From the NCBI GenBank assembly GCA_963823675.1, contig CAWGMT010000006.1, forward strand, positions 124,001 through 188,000: a stretch of 64,000 nucleotides of DNA. The letters are read 5' to 3'. A program made the position numbers and the translations under genes. A model generated the notes under the pieces. That model was given only the letters and a program-made list of their open reading frames with translations, ran no database searches and was not told the origin of the DNA. This DNA comes from CAWGMT01 sp963823675. Its GTDB lineage: Bacteria > Planctomycetota > Planctomycetia > Isosphaerales > Isosphaeraceae. Below are positions 8,999-17,182 of the stretch, piece after piece; the stretch's first letter is position 1; every line of letters starts with the position of its first letter.

Positions 8999-10423
8999 AT
9001 GACGCGTACTGCGACCCTGACGTTCGCCGGCCGGACAGTCGAGTTGCCGGTCGCCCTTGGCTCCGAGGGCGAGCTGGCCGTCAACATCTCCCGGCTCCGC
9101 GCCGAGACCGGCCTGATCACCCTCGACCCCGGCTTCGGCAACACGGCGGAGTGCCGTAGCGCCATCACGTATGTGGACGGCGAGAAGGGCATCTTCCGGT
9201 ACCGCGGCATTCCGATCGAGCAGCTCGCCGAGCATTCCAACTTCGTGGAGACGGCCTGGCTGCTCATCTACGGGCGCCTCCCCACCCGCGAGGAACTCGA
9301 TGCGTTCAACGGCCAGATCACGGCCAACGCCGCGCTGCACGAGTCGTTCAAGCACCACTTCGAGGGCTTTCCCGTCGATGCGCCGCCGATGGCCATGCTC
9401 TCGTCCATGATCAGCACGCTGGCCTGCTTCCACCCCAGTGCGCAACAGTCGACCGAGGAGCGGTTCGCCGAGGAGGCGGCGTGGCTCCTGAGCAAGGCGC
9501 GGGCGATCGCCGCGTTTTCGCACCGCCACTCGCTGGGGCTGCCCCTGATCTATCCCGACCCGAAACTGTGCTACGCCGCGAACTTCCTGCACATGATGTT
9601 CTCCGAGCCCCTCGAGGAGCACATCGCCAGCCAGGAGATCATCGAAGCGCTGAACTTGGTCCTCATGCTCCATGCCGATCACGAGCAGGGCTGCAGCACG
9701 ACGACGGTCCGCGTAGTCGGCTCGAGCCGCGCGAACCTGTTCGCCTCCTGCGCCGCCGGGGTCTGCTCCCTCTGGGGCCCGGTCCACGGCGGCGCCACCG
9801 AGGCCGTGGTCGAGATGCTCGAATCGATCCAGCGCGGCGAGCTGACCATCGACCAGGCGCTGGCGCTGGCCAAGGACAAGGAGAGCGGGTCCCGCCTCAA
9901 GGGCTTCGGCCACCGGATCTACAAGAGCTTCGATCCCCGCGCGCTGATCCAGAAGAAAGCCGCGGAGAAGCTCCTCAACCGGCTCGGCATCCAAGACCCG
10001 CTGCTCGACGTGGCCCTGCGCCTGGAGGAGAGGGCCCTGAATGATGCCTACTTCGCCGACCGCAAGCTCTTCCCGAACGCCGACTTCTACAACGGGATCC
10101 TGATGCGGGCGATCGGCATCCCCCGGAGCATGTTCACGGTCATCTTCGCGATCGGCCGGATGCCGGGTTGGATCGCTCACTGGAAAGAGCAGCGTGAGGC
10201 CCCCGAGGGCCGCATCGTCCGCCCGCGGCAGCTCTACATCGGGCCGCGAGACGCCCTACGTGGCCCTCGAACGGCGCTGAACCCCCTCGTGTCCGATCCG
10301 GCAGTCGTCGGGGGCGGCTCCGGCACGGGTCCGCTCGATGTCCTGACCCAAGGCAAACGTTACCCGCGCCCGTGGCGTCAACCGCAGCCCGCGTGGGACC
10401 GGGCGTCGGTGCCCTGGGTTTGA
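8999..10423 (+). CDS. gltA: Citrate synthase, copy 1 of a tandem pair (C-terminal frameshift)
   Basis: Citrate synthase condenses acetyl-CoA and oxaloacetate at the entry of the TCA cycle. The protein follows the E. coli-type length and order. The catalytic His of HGGA, His305 in GFGHRIYKSFDPR and Asp362 in PNADFYNG are all present, so the active site is intact. The ancestral end should read PYVALERR and stop at 10280, as in copy 2. Instead two bases appear lost near 10246 after YIGPR, and the frame runs to 10423, replacing the last eight or so residues by about 57 unrelated ones. The break is downstream of all catalytic residues. AAGGA lies before the ATG. Identity with copy 2 is high along the whole length. 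Confidence 0.92.
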   Translation: MTRTATLTFAGRTVELPVALGSEGELAVNISRLRAETGLITLDPGFGNTAECRSAITYVDGEKGIFRYRGIPIEQLAEHSNFVETAWLLIYGRLPTREELDAFNGQITANAALHESFKHHFEGFPVDAPPMAMLSSMISTLACFHPSAQQSTEERFAEEAAWLLSKARAIAAFSHRHSLGLPLIYPDPKLCYAANFLHMMFSEPLEEHIASQEIIEALNLVLMLHADHEQGCSTTTVRVVGSSRANLFASCAAGVCSLWGPVHGGATEAVVEMLESIQRGELTIDQALALAKDKESGSRLKGFGHRIYKSFDPRALIQKKAAEKLLNRLGIQDPLLDVALRLEERALNDAYFADRKLFPNADFYNGILMRAIGIPRSMFTVIFAIGRMPGWIAHWKEQREAPEGRIVRPRQLYIGPRDALRGPRTALNPLVSDPAVVGGGSGTGPLDVLTQGKRYPRPWRQPQPAWDRASVPWV

Positions 10424-10447
10424 GCGCGGGGAGGGCCGCAGTATAAT
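10420..10447 (+). promoter_or_regulatory. Promoter of citrate synthase copy 2
   Basis: TTGAGC (10420-10425) and TATAAT (10442-10447) are 16 bases apart, 51 bases before the ATG. The surrounding leader matches the leader of copy 1. Because of the frameshift in copy 1, this promoter partly overlaps the extended reading frame of copy 1. Confidence 0.7.
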
Positions 10448-10497
10448 CGAGCCATAGTCATTGGGACACCAACCCCGCAGATGAAGGGACAGAGGCG

Positions 10498-11781
10498 ATG
10501 ACGCGCACCGCGACCCTGACGTTCGCCGGCCGGACCGTCGAGTTGCCGGTCGTCGAGGGCTCCGAGGGCGAGCTGGCCGTCAACATCTCCCGGCTCCGCG
10601 CCGAGACCGGCCTGATTACCCTCGACCCCGGCTTCGGCAACACCGGCGCCTGCGAGAGCGCCATCACCTATATCGACGGCGAGAAGGGCATCCTCCGCTA
10701 TCGCGGCATCCCCATCGACCAGCTCGCCGAGCATTCGAGCTTTGTTGAGGCCACCTGGCTGCTGATTTACGGCCGGCTGCCCGGCCGCGCCGAGCTGGAC
10801 CACTTCAACGAGCGGCTAACCCGCCACGCGCCGCTGCACGAGGCATTCAGGCACCACTTCGAGGGCTTCCCGGTCAACGCCCCGCCGATGGCCATGCTCT
10901 CGGCGATGATCAATACCCTGGCCTGCTTCTCGACCCGGTACGTTGAGACGTCCCCCGAGGAGGTCGACGAGGAGGCGGCCTGGCTGCTCAGCAAGGTGCG
11001 GACGATCGCCGCCTACTCCTATCGTCGGTCGATGGGCCTACCGTTCATGTATCCCGACCCCAAGCTGAGCTATGTCGCCAACTTCCTGCACATGATGTTC
11101 TCAATGCCCTACGCCCAGCACGAGGCGAGCCCGGAGGTCGTCCGGGCGCTGGACCAGATCCTGCTGCTGCACGCCGACCACGAGCAGAATTGCAGCACTT
11201 CGACCGTGCGCGTCGTCGGCTCCAGCAGGGCCAACCTCTTCGCCTCGTGCGCCGCCGGGGTCGGGGCGCTGTGGGGCCCGCTGCACGGCGGGGCCAACCT
11301 CGCCGTGCTGGAGATGCTGGAGGAGATCCACGCGGGCGGGATGACGGCCGAGCAGGCCCTGGAGCGGGCCAAGGACAAGCACAGCGGGTTTAAGCTCATG
11401 GGGTTCGGGCACCGCGTCTACAAGAACTTCGACCCGCGGGCGGTGATCCTCAAGCGGGCGGCCGACCGCGTCCTGGGGCAGCTCGGCGTGGCGGACCCGC
11501 TGCTGGACGTCGCCCGGCGCATCGAGGAGCGGGCGCTGGAGGACCGGTACTTCGTCGAGCGGAAGCTGTACCCGAACGTCAACTTCTACAGCGGCATCCT
11601 GCTACGGGCGATGGGCATCCCGAACGGGATGTTCACGGTGATGTTTGCCATCGGGCGGATGCCGGGGTGGATCGCGCACTGGCGGGAGCAGCACGGCGAG
11701 GCCGACGGGCGGATCGCCCGGCCGAGGCAGGTCTACACGGGGCCCCGGGAGACGGCCTACGTGCCCATCGAGCGGCGCTGA
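10498..11781 (+). CDS. Citrate synthase-like protein, copy 2, catalytic Asp replaced by Asn
   Basis: A 427-residue protein of full citrate synthase length, start ATG at 10498 after an AAGGGA element. Two of the three catalytic residues are present: His263 in GPLHGGAN and His305 in GFGHRVYKNFDPR. The third, the Asp at position 362 in the PNVDFYSG motif of the family, is Asn here (codon AAC, 11581-11583; PNVNFYSG), while copy 1 has Asp at the same number. In characterised citrate synthases this Asp is the general base in enolisation of acetyl-CoA, so strongly reduced activity or another role is expected. The reading frame is otherwise clean and ends as the family normally does. It has its own promoter. 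Confidence 0.92.
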   Translation: MTRTATLTFAGRTVELPVVEGSEGELAVNISRLRAETGLITLDPGFGNTGACESAITYIDGEKGILRYRGIPIDQLAEHSSFVEATWLLIYGRLPGRAELDHFNERLTRHAPLHEAFRHHFEGFPVNAPPMAMLSAMINTLACFSTRYVETSPEEVDEEAAWLLSKVRTIAAYSYRRSMGLPFMYPDPKLSYVANFLHMMFSMPYAQHEASPEVVRALDQILLLHADHEQNCSTSTVRVVGSSRANLFASCAAGVGALWGPLHGGANLAVLEMLEEIHAGGMTAEQALERAKDKHSGFKLMGFGHRVYKNFDPRAVILKRAADRVLGQLGVADPLLDVARRIEERALEDRYFVERKLYPNVNFYSGILLRAMGIPNGMFTVMFAIGRMPGWIAHWREQHGEADGRIARPRQVYTGPRETAYVPIERR

Positions 11782-12058
11782 ACGTCCTCGGTCTTCCGGC
11801 CGAAGGGCAGCCTCGACCGGGCCGGCGATCCCGCCTGGCTAATCGCGCCGATGATCGATCAGTCGGCCAAAGAAAATGACCCCATCGCGCTTCCCGCTCC
11901 GCTTGAGCCACCTCCCGATGATCGACTCGGATTCCCCGCCCGCAACCATTCACGAGTCGAGGGTGACAAAAACGGTGACGCTTTACGTTAGCCTTTGTCG
12001 CTTGCTTAGTTACGGAGAAAACTGTACGTGACCGGGCTTACGACTTCCGCGGCCTGCC
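11782..12058. other. Intergenic stretch without recognisable gene
   Basis: Between the citrate synthase end and the RAYT remnant I see no gene, no terminator with a T run and no clear promoter. A 46-codon frame from 11850 is open but has no recognisable product. Confidence 0.3.
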
Positions 12059-12424
12059 TCAGCCACGCGGCACGGGCCGGCCTCGGGCTTGCGAGACCTG
12101 GAGGCTGAACGCGTCATCCCCGATCACCCAATCTCCACGCCGAGCTGCCTGTTCACGCGGATCCTCACCCACTAGGAAACTGCGCCACCGCTCTTCGCGG
12201 TCTTGCGCTTCCGATGCCAAGTCGTGATACTCCGCGCTTACCGTCACCAACGGATCCGCCGCGCCCGATGGAAGTGATTGCTCATCAGACAATAATGGAG
12301 GAGCCGGAACCCAACGCGGTCGCGGTAGCGCACCACCAACTCATCGAATGCTCGACGATCCTCGTCATCGGCGAAGACCGGTTCGCGATTGTGGCCTCGG
12401 TTCATGAGGTGAAACGCCGGTCTT
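12059..12424 (-). pseudogene. Remnant of a REP-associated tyrosine transposase (RAYT, Y1_Tnp)
   Basis: On the minus strand the family start FHLMNRGHNREPVF, then the FDELVVRYRD helix and the HYCLMSNHFH metal-binding motif are readable from about 12414 to 12270. A second frame gives the family's C-terminal part (YHDLASEAQDREERWRSFL, then GDWVIGDDAF) and stops at 12059. The middle of the domain, including the catalytic Tyr region, is missing, and the two halves are out of frame. It is therefore a dead copy of a transposase family that moves short palindromic REP elements. Such repeats are found in several places in this window. Confidence 0.75.
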
Positions 12425-12458
12425 GATTACCTGAAAGCGTTCGAGCGATCGAGTGGCC

Positions 12459-14001
12459 CTATCCCTGCGGCGCACGAAAATGATCGAGGAGAAACTCGAC
12501 GTCGATCTCGGGGTAGACCGGGAATGAGTCAAGGAGAGCTTCGACCCGCGCGCGGGCCTGGTCGCGCACCGAGGGATCGAGGACATACTTCGCCTTGTCC
12601 AGCGCCCCGACTTGGTCGTGGCGGGTTTCACGTTCTTGAGCACCAGGGCGACGACCGAGGCGATCTCGTCCATCTCTTCCTGTCCCATGCCGAGGGTCGT
12701 GACCGCGGGCGTTCCGAACCGCAGGCCGCTGGTGTACCACGGGCCATTGGGGTCGAACGGGATCGGGTTTCGGTTCAGGGTAATGCCGCAGCGCCGGACG
12801 GCGTCCTCGGCCTGGCGGCCGGTGATCCCGTGGGTTGAGGCGACGTCGAGGACAAGCAAGTGGTTGTCGGTCCCGCCAGTGAGGACCTTCAAGCCCGCGC
12901 GAGGATTGCCTCGCTCAAGGCGCGGGAATTGGCGACGATTTTGTGGGCGTAAGTCTCGAACTCGGGCAAGAGCGCCTCGGTGAATGCCACCGCCTTGGCC
13001 GCCATGACGTGGGGCAGCGGTCCCCCCAGGACCAGCGGACAGCCACGGTCGACATCGTCCTTGAATTCGTTGCTGCAAAGCACCAGCCCGCCGCGGGGCC
13101 CGCGTAACGTCTTGTGCGTCGTCGTGGTCGTGACGTGGGCATGCGGGATCGGATTATATTCACCCTGGAGCACCTTCCCCGCAACCAGTCCGGCGAAATG
13201 GGCCATGTCGACCATCAAGACCGCTTTGGCCCGGTCAGCGATCTCGCGCATCCGGGCGTAATTGATGTTCCGCGAATAGGCGCTGAAGCCGGCGAGCAGG
13301 ATCAGCGGTTTGACTTCCAGGGCCTGGCGCTCGATCGCGTCATAATCGAGCAAAAAGGTCTCGCGGTCGACCGTGTAACCGTAGGCCTCGAACATCTTGC
13401 CCGAGGCATTGAGCCGGTAGCCGTGAGTGAGGTGGCCGCCCGAAGCGAGCTCCATGCCCAGCAGCCGTTGATTTCCCAGCGCCTGGCGGACAGATCGCCA
13501 CTGCTCGAGGGAGAGCCGGTACCAGTCGCCGGGAACCAGGGCCTGCGGACCTGCCGCCCCCAGCACCTTGGCCATCTCGGCTAGCTCGACCCTGGCCCGA
13601 AGGATCGCCCAGAACGCCACCAGGTTGGCGTCGGCACCGCTGTGCGGCTGAGCATAGGCGTGCTCGGCGCCAAATAGCTCGCACGCCCGGCGATCGGCCA
13701 GGTCCTCGACCGAATCGACATTGTCGCAGCCCGCATAAAACCGGTGGTGCGGTATTCCCTCGGCGTACTTGTCGGTCAGGAGATTGCCCATGGCGCACTG
13801 GGTCGCCAGCGACGAGTAGTTCTCGCTGGCGATCAACTTGATGTTGCTGCGCTGGTCGGCAAGCTCCTGGACGATCGACCGGGCCACTTCCGGCGCGACC
13901 CGGCTGACACACTCCAGATTGGCCAGGTACGCAAGAAAGCCCGGGGCGATGGTTCCAGGGCCCCTGTTTTGGAGGTAGCTTTCGACCAGTGAATGCTGCA
14001 T
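12459..14001 (-). CDS. glyA: Serine hydroxymethyltransferase, two frameshifts
   Basis: SHMT converts serine and tetrahydrofolate to glycine and methylene-THF (PLP enzyme, cytosol). The first frame carries the long N-terminus found in planctomycete SHMTs, then IKLIASENYSS, HRFYAGCDNVD, QPHSGADANL and the PLP lysine motif TTTTHKTLRGPRGG. It breaks near 12896. The next frame carries GLKVLTGGTDNHLLVLDV and NPIPFDPNGPWYTSGLRFG, and breaks near 12607. The third frame gives the C-terminus ending FLLDHFRAPQG at 12459. Both breaks are single-base losses in runs of G (coding strand), and adding one G each restores a protein of about 514 residues. An essential gene with two such breaks points to assembly error. 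The ATG at 14001 is chosen; a TTG lies 24 bases upstream. Confidence 0.88.
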
Positions 14002-14103
14002 GATTTGCTCGGGAGTTAGAAACAAGTCTTCGACTCGTTGTCCGTTGTCAGTTAAAACGGAAAACCGTTCTTTGCCATTTGCTTTGCAGCGGGCTCTTTG
14101 GGT

Positions 14104-14109
14104 TATAAT
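14104..14109 (+). promoter_or_regulatory. Candidate -10 element (TATAAT) of the dehydrogenase gene
   Basis: A perfect TATAAT follows GGT at 14104-14109 between the divergent glyA and dehydrogenase genes. A matching -35 is not convincing (CTTTGC 16 bases upstream). If it is used, translation of the dehydrogenase must start further downstream than 14110. Confidence 0.5.
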
Positions 14110-14160
14110 GTCGCTCGCTGCCTTCTGGATTGTAATGGCCGGGAACTCGCCGGCTCAAGT

Positions 14161-15102
14161 GTGGCCGGCTTTGGAGCAGCATGCAATGGCACTCGAGTTG
14201 CGCCCGGGAAGACGCGGATCGGCTGGGTCGGGACGGGCGTGATGGGCTCGTCGATGTGCGGACACCTCCTGGCGGCCGGCTATCACGCGACGGTCTTCAA
14301 CCGCTCGGCCGCGAAGGCCCAGCCGCTCGTGGCGAAGGGGGCCAAGCTCGCTCTTTCACCGCGCGCCGTCGCCCTGGCGTCCGACATCGTTTTCACGATT
14401 GTCGGCTATCCTCATGACGTGCGCGACGTGACGCTCGGCGAGAACGGCACGCTGGCCGGATCGCGGCCGGGGACCGTCCTGGTCGACATGACGACCAGCG
14501 AGCCCGCGCTGGCGATCGAGATCGCCGCGCAGGCTAAAGCCAAAGGCGTTCATGCGGTCGATGCACCGGTTTCGGGCGGCGACGTCGGAGCGCGCGAGGC
14601 CAGGCTGTCGATCATGATCGGCGGCGAGAAGGAGGTGGCCGATGCACTGTTGCCGCTCTTCCAGGCGGTGGGCAAGACGATCATTTACCAGGGGCCGGCC
14701 GGCGCGGGGCAGCACACCAAGATGGTCAACCAGATCCTGATCGCCACCAACATGATCGGCGTCTGCGAGGCGATGCTCTATGCCTACCGGGCCGGGCTTG
14801 ATCTGAATGTCGTGCTCGAGAGCGTCTCCAGCGGCGCTGCCGGATCCTGGAGCCTGAGCAACCTGGCTCCGAGAATGATCGCCGGCAATTTCGAGCCGGG
14901 CTTTTTCGTCGAGCATTTCCTCAAGGACATGGGCATCGCCCTGGCCGAAGCACGCCGGATGAAACTCAGCCTGCCGGGCCTCGCCCTCGCCGAACAACTC
15001 TATCGCGCCGTCGACGCCCAGGGCTACGCCAAGAAGGGCACCCAGGCGCTGTTGCTCGCGCTCGCCCAGATCTCCGCCATCGACTGGGTGCACCGAAAGT
15101 AA
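14161..15102 (+). CDS. NAD(P)-dependent beta-hydroxyacid dehydrogenase (3-hydroxyisobutyrate dehydrogenase family)
   Basis: The protein belongs to the family of 3-hydroxyisobutyrate dehydrogenase and tartronate semialdehyde reductase. It has an N-terminal Rossmann motif RIGWVGTGVMGSSM, the substrate-binding DAPVSGGDVGA and the catalytic lysine motif GQHTKMVNQ, with a helical C-terminal domain ending in a GYAKKGTQALLLAL segment. The start is uncertain. GTG at 14161 keeps one frame. A more natural start is ATG at 14186, preceded by GGAG, but it reads into the domain only if one base is restored near 14208 (MALELRPG then KTRIGWVG). A start upstream at 14098 would overlap the -10 element. Substrate unknown; tartronate semialdehyde or 3-hydroxyisobutyrate are the usual ones. 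Confidence 0.85.
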   Translation: MAGFGAACNGTRVAPGKTRIGWVGTGVMGSSMCGHLLAAGYHATVFNRSAAKAQPLVAKGAKLALSPRAVALASDIVFTIVGYPHDVRDVTLGENGTLAGSRPGTVLVDMTTSEPALAIEIAAQAKAKGVHAVDAPVSGGDVGAREARLSIMIGGEKEVADALLPLFQAVGKTIIYQGPAGAGQHTKMVNQILIATNMIGVCEAMLYAYRAGLDLNVVLESVSSGAAGSWSLSNLAPRMIAGNFEPGFFVEHFLKDMGIALAEARRMKLSLPGLALAEQLYRAVDAQGYAKKGTQALLLALAQISAIDWVHRK

Positions 15103-15141
15103 CGGGCCAGGCGGATTCCGCACGGGGAAAAGGTGTCAGAA

Positions 15142-16674
15142 ACGAATGGCACTCGGAAATTCGTAAGTTGTTTCGGAGAAGTGGGATAGACAAATATCGT
15201 CCTCCTTGGGACAAGGATTGGTGCTTGCAAGATCCAAACCCTGTCCGGCAAGGAGGCCGACAATGCCCCAGACTACGCGACGGTGGATTCTGGAAAAGGT
15301 CAAGTCCCTTCGCGAGTCCCAGCTCCTTCCCTTTCACGAGATCCTCGACGCCAACACGGTCAGGTCGGCACTGGCGGCAGAGCGGGTCAAATTCAAGGAT
15401 CGCATCTACACACCTTTCGTGACCCTCTGCCTGTTCCTCTCCCAGGTGCTCGACCCCGACCACTCGTGTCGTGCGGCGGTCGCGCGGCTGATCGTCTGGC
15501 TGGCCATCAACCATCGCAAACCTTGCGCACCGGAGACTAACAGTTATTGTGATGCACGCCGGCGGCTCCCTCTCGGGGTCATTGTTCGGCTGGTCCGTCA
15601 GACCGCTCAGAAAGTGGACGCCGGTGCAAACGCCGATTGGCTGTGGAAGGGACGCAAGGTCTCGCTGGTCAACGGCACGACCGCCTCGATGCCCGACACC
15701 GTACAGAACCAACAAGCCTTCCCTCAGGCGAACACCCAGGGCATCGGTTTGGGTTTCCCCGTAGTTCGGATGGTAGGGATCATTTCGCTGGCCACGGGTG
15801 TCGTTCGCGACCTGGCGCTGGGGCCGTACAAAGGAAAGGAGACAGGCGAGACGGCCTTGTTCCGCACGTTGCTGGATGGCCTCGAGGCAGGCGAAATCAT
15901 GCTGGGGGACCGCTGTTATGCCTCGTTTTTCATGATCGCGGACCTGATGCAGCGGAACGTTGACAGCCTGTTCCGGATGCACCAGCGCCGGAGGTTCGAC
16001 TTCCGCCGCGGCCGACGGCTGGGCGTCGAGGACCACGTTGTCACCTGGACCAAGCCGGAGCGGCCCGAATGGATGGACGAGGAAACCTATGCGCAGATCC
16101 CCAGCGAGATCAAGGTCCGCGAACTGCGATTCAAGGTTCAGCAGCCCGGCTTCCGAGTCAACGAGCTGGTGCTGGTGACGACGATGCTCGACGCGGAGGC
16201 GTACACCAAGGAAGAGCTGGCAGACCTTTTCCTACAACGATGGAACATAGAATTAGATTTACGCTCAATTAAAGACGTACTCCAAATGGACGTGCTGCGA
16301 TGCAAGACGCCTGATATGGTGGAGAAGGAGATCTGGATACATTTACTGTCTTACAACTTGATCCGAGGCGTGGCGGCCCAGGCCGCCGAGGCGCACGGTA
16401 AGCAACCGCGACAGTTGAGCTTCAAGGGAACGCTTCAGACGATGACGGCGCTCCAGGAGGCCTTGCGACAAGCAACGCCCAGCGTCAGGGAATACTTGGT
16501 GGAGGTGATGCTCACTGCGATTTCGGCGCACGAGGTCGGCGATCGACCCGGCCGCGTCGAGCCGCGCGCCAACAAACGACGACCGAAGGCACAAAAGTTT
16601 CTTATGGAACCGCGACGAAAGGCGCGCAAACGCCTACTGCAAGCGGCTTAGGGGAATAACCGAGTGCCATTCGT
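15142..16674 (+). mobile_element. IS4-family insertion sequence with 15-bp inverted repeats and 7-bp target duplication
   Basis: The left end ACGAATGGCACTCGG (15142-15156) is repeated inverted at 16660-16674. Immediately outside lies the direct repeat GTCAGAA (15135-15141 and 16675-16681), which fits a target site duplication. The element is 1533 bp and holds one transposase gene. The copy shows clean ends, so insertion is not very old, but the transposase has a changed catalytic residue. Confidence 0.85.
15263..16651 (+). CDS. IS4-family transposase with first catalytic Asp changed to Asn
   Basis: A 462-residue DDE transposase. The ATG at 15263 is chosen because AGGAGG stands at 15251-15256. 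Comparison with the IS4/Tn5 scheme places the first catalytic Asp in the motif D-G-T-T (D97 region in Tn5). Here the sequence is LVNGTTASMPD with Asn137 (codon AAC, 15671-15673). The second Asp is present in LGDRCYASF, and the Glu in the FLQRWNIELDLRSIK block, which corresponds to the YREK signature. A short AT-rich patch with unusual codons covers this block (about 16240-16370). Loss of the first Asp would be expected to abolish strand transfer, so this copy should depend on a relative in trans, or be dead. Confidence 0.9.
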   Translation: MPQTTRRWILEKVKSLRESQLLPFHEILDANTVRSALAAERVKFKDRIYTPFVTLCLFLSQVLDPDHSCRAAVARLIVWLAINHRKPCAPETNSYCDARRRLPLGVIVRLVRQTAQKVDAGANADWLWKGRKVSLVNGTTASMPDTVQNQQAFPQANTQGIGLGFPVVRMVGIISLATGVVRDLALGPYKGKETGETALFRTLLDGLEAGEIMLGDRCYASFFMIADLMQRNVDSLFRMHQRRRFDFRRGRRLGVEDHVVTWTKPERPEWMDEETYAQIPSEIKVRELRFKVQQPGFRVNELVLVTTMLDAEAYTKEELADLFLQRWNIELDLRSIKDVLQMDVLRCKTPDMVEKEIWIHLLSYNLIRGVAAQAAEAHGKQPRQLSFKGTLQTMTALQEALRQATPSVREYLVEVMLTAISAHEVGDRPGRVEPRANKRRPKAQKFLMEPRRKARKRLLQAA

Positions 16675-16743
16675 GTCAGAAACCGATCACTGGATCGGTT
16701 CCTGTCGCCTTTGTTTGAGTCCAGTACAGCGGGAGGCAGACCG

Positions 16744-17070
16744 ATGGCTAATCGACCCGAACCCGACGACGTCGATCTTTTCCTCGGCGGTGTAGCGTGT
16801 GACGCTGAATCGGTTAAGGACAGGGCAAGGATTATCGAGGGGTACAAGAACCGTCCCGACTATCCGTTCGAGGCCGAAGAAGCCGAGCGAATTCTCGCTG
16901 CGCTCGGCATCGAAGCTCGCGATTATGGGATGCAGGATGCCAAGGCGCTGCTGGACCACTGGCATAGGTGCGTCGCGGAGCTGTTCAAGCCCGATTCCGG
17001 TGGGAGCGGCACAACAGGCGTCAGGAACGAGGATACCGGCGGCGGTTCGCGCCTTCCGATCGCAAAGTAG
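16744..17070 (+). CDS. Hypothetical protein, 108 residues
   Basis: I do not recognise the family. The product is small, soluble and acidic in its first two thirds, with predicted helices around EAEEAERILAALGIEARDYG and AKALLDHWHRCVAELF, and a Gly/Thr-rich tail that looks disordered. The start ATG at 16744 has GGGAGG at the right distance. It directly follows the IS element, whose right flank lies 63 bases upstream of the start. Confidence 0.55.
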   Translation: MANRPEPDDVDLFLGGVACDAESVKDRARIIEGYKNRPDYPFEAEEAERILAALGIEARDYGMQDAKALLDHWHRCVAELFKPDSGGSGTTGVRNEDTGGGSRLPIAK

Positions 17071-17182
17071 AGGCGGAGAAACGGAGAGTTGCTGAATGGA
17101 GTTCTGGTCCTGGGGGAGATTCCGGGAATCCGGCTCGGCCGTTTGAGCGAGCGGCGAAGCCGGGAGGCCAGCAGGAGGGCTA

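Noticed and set aside
8837..10180. 447-codon minus-strand frame opposite gltA copy 1
   Set aside because: It mirrors a conserved enzyme; the related frame opposite copy 2 has the same pattern because the genes are duplicated, not because of coding.
11850..11990. 46-codon frame after gltA copy 2
   Set aside because: No ribosome binding site and no recognisable product.
12459..14001. Programmed frameshifting in glyA
   Set aside because: Two breaks at unrelated places without slippery heptamers or pseudoknots, and similar losses of one G elsewhere, favour sequencing error.
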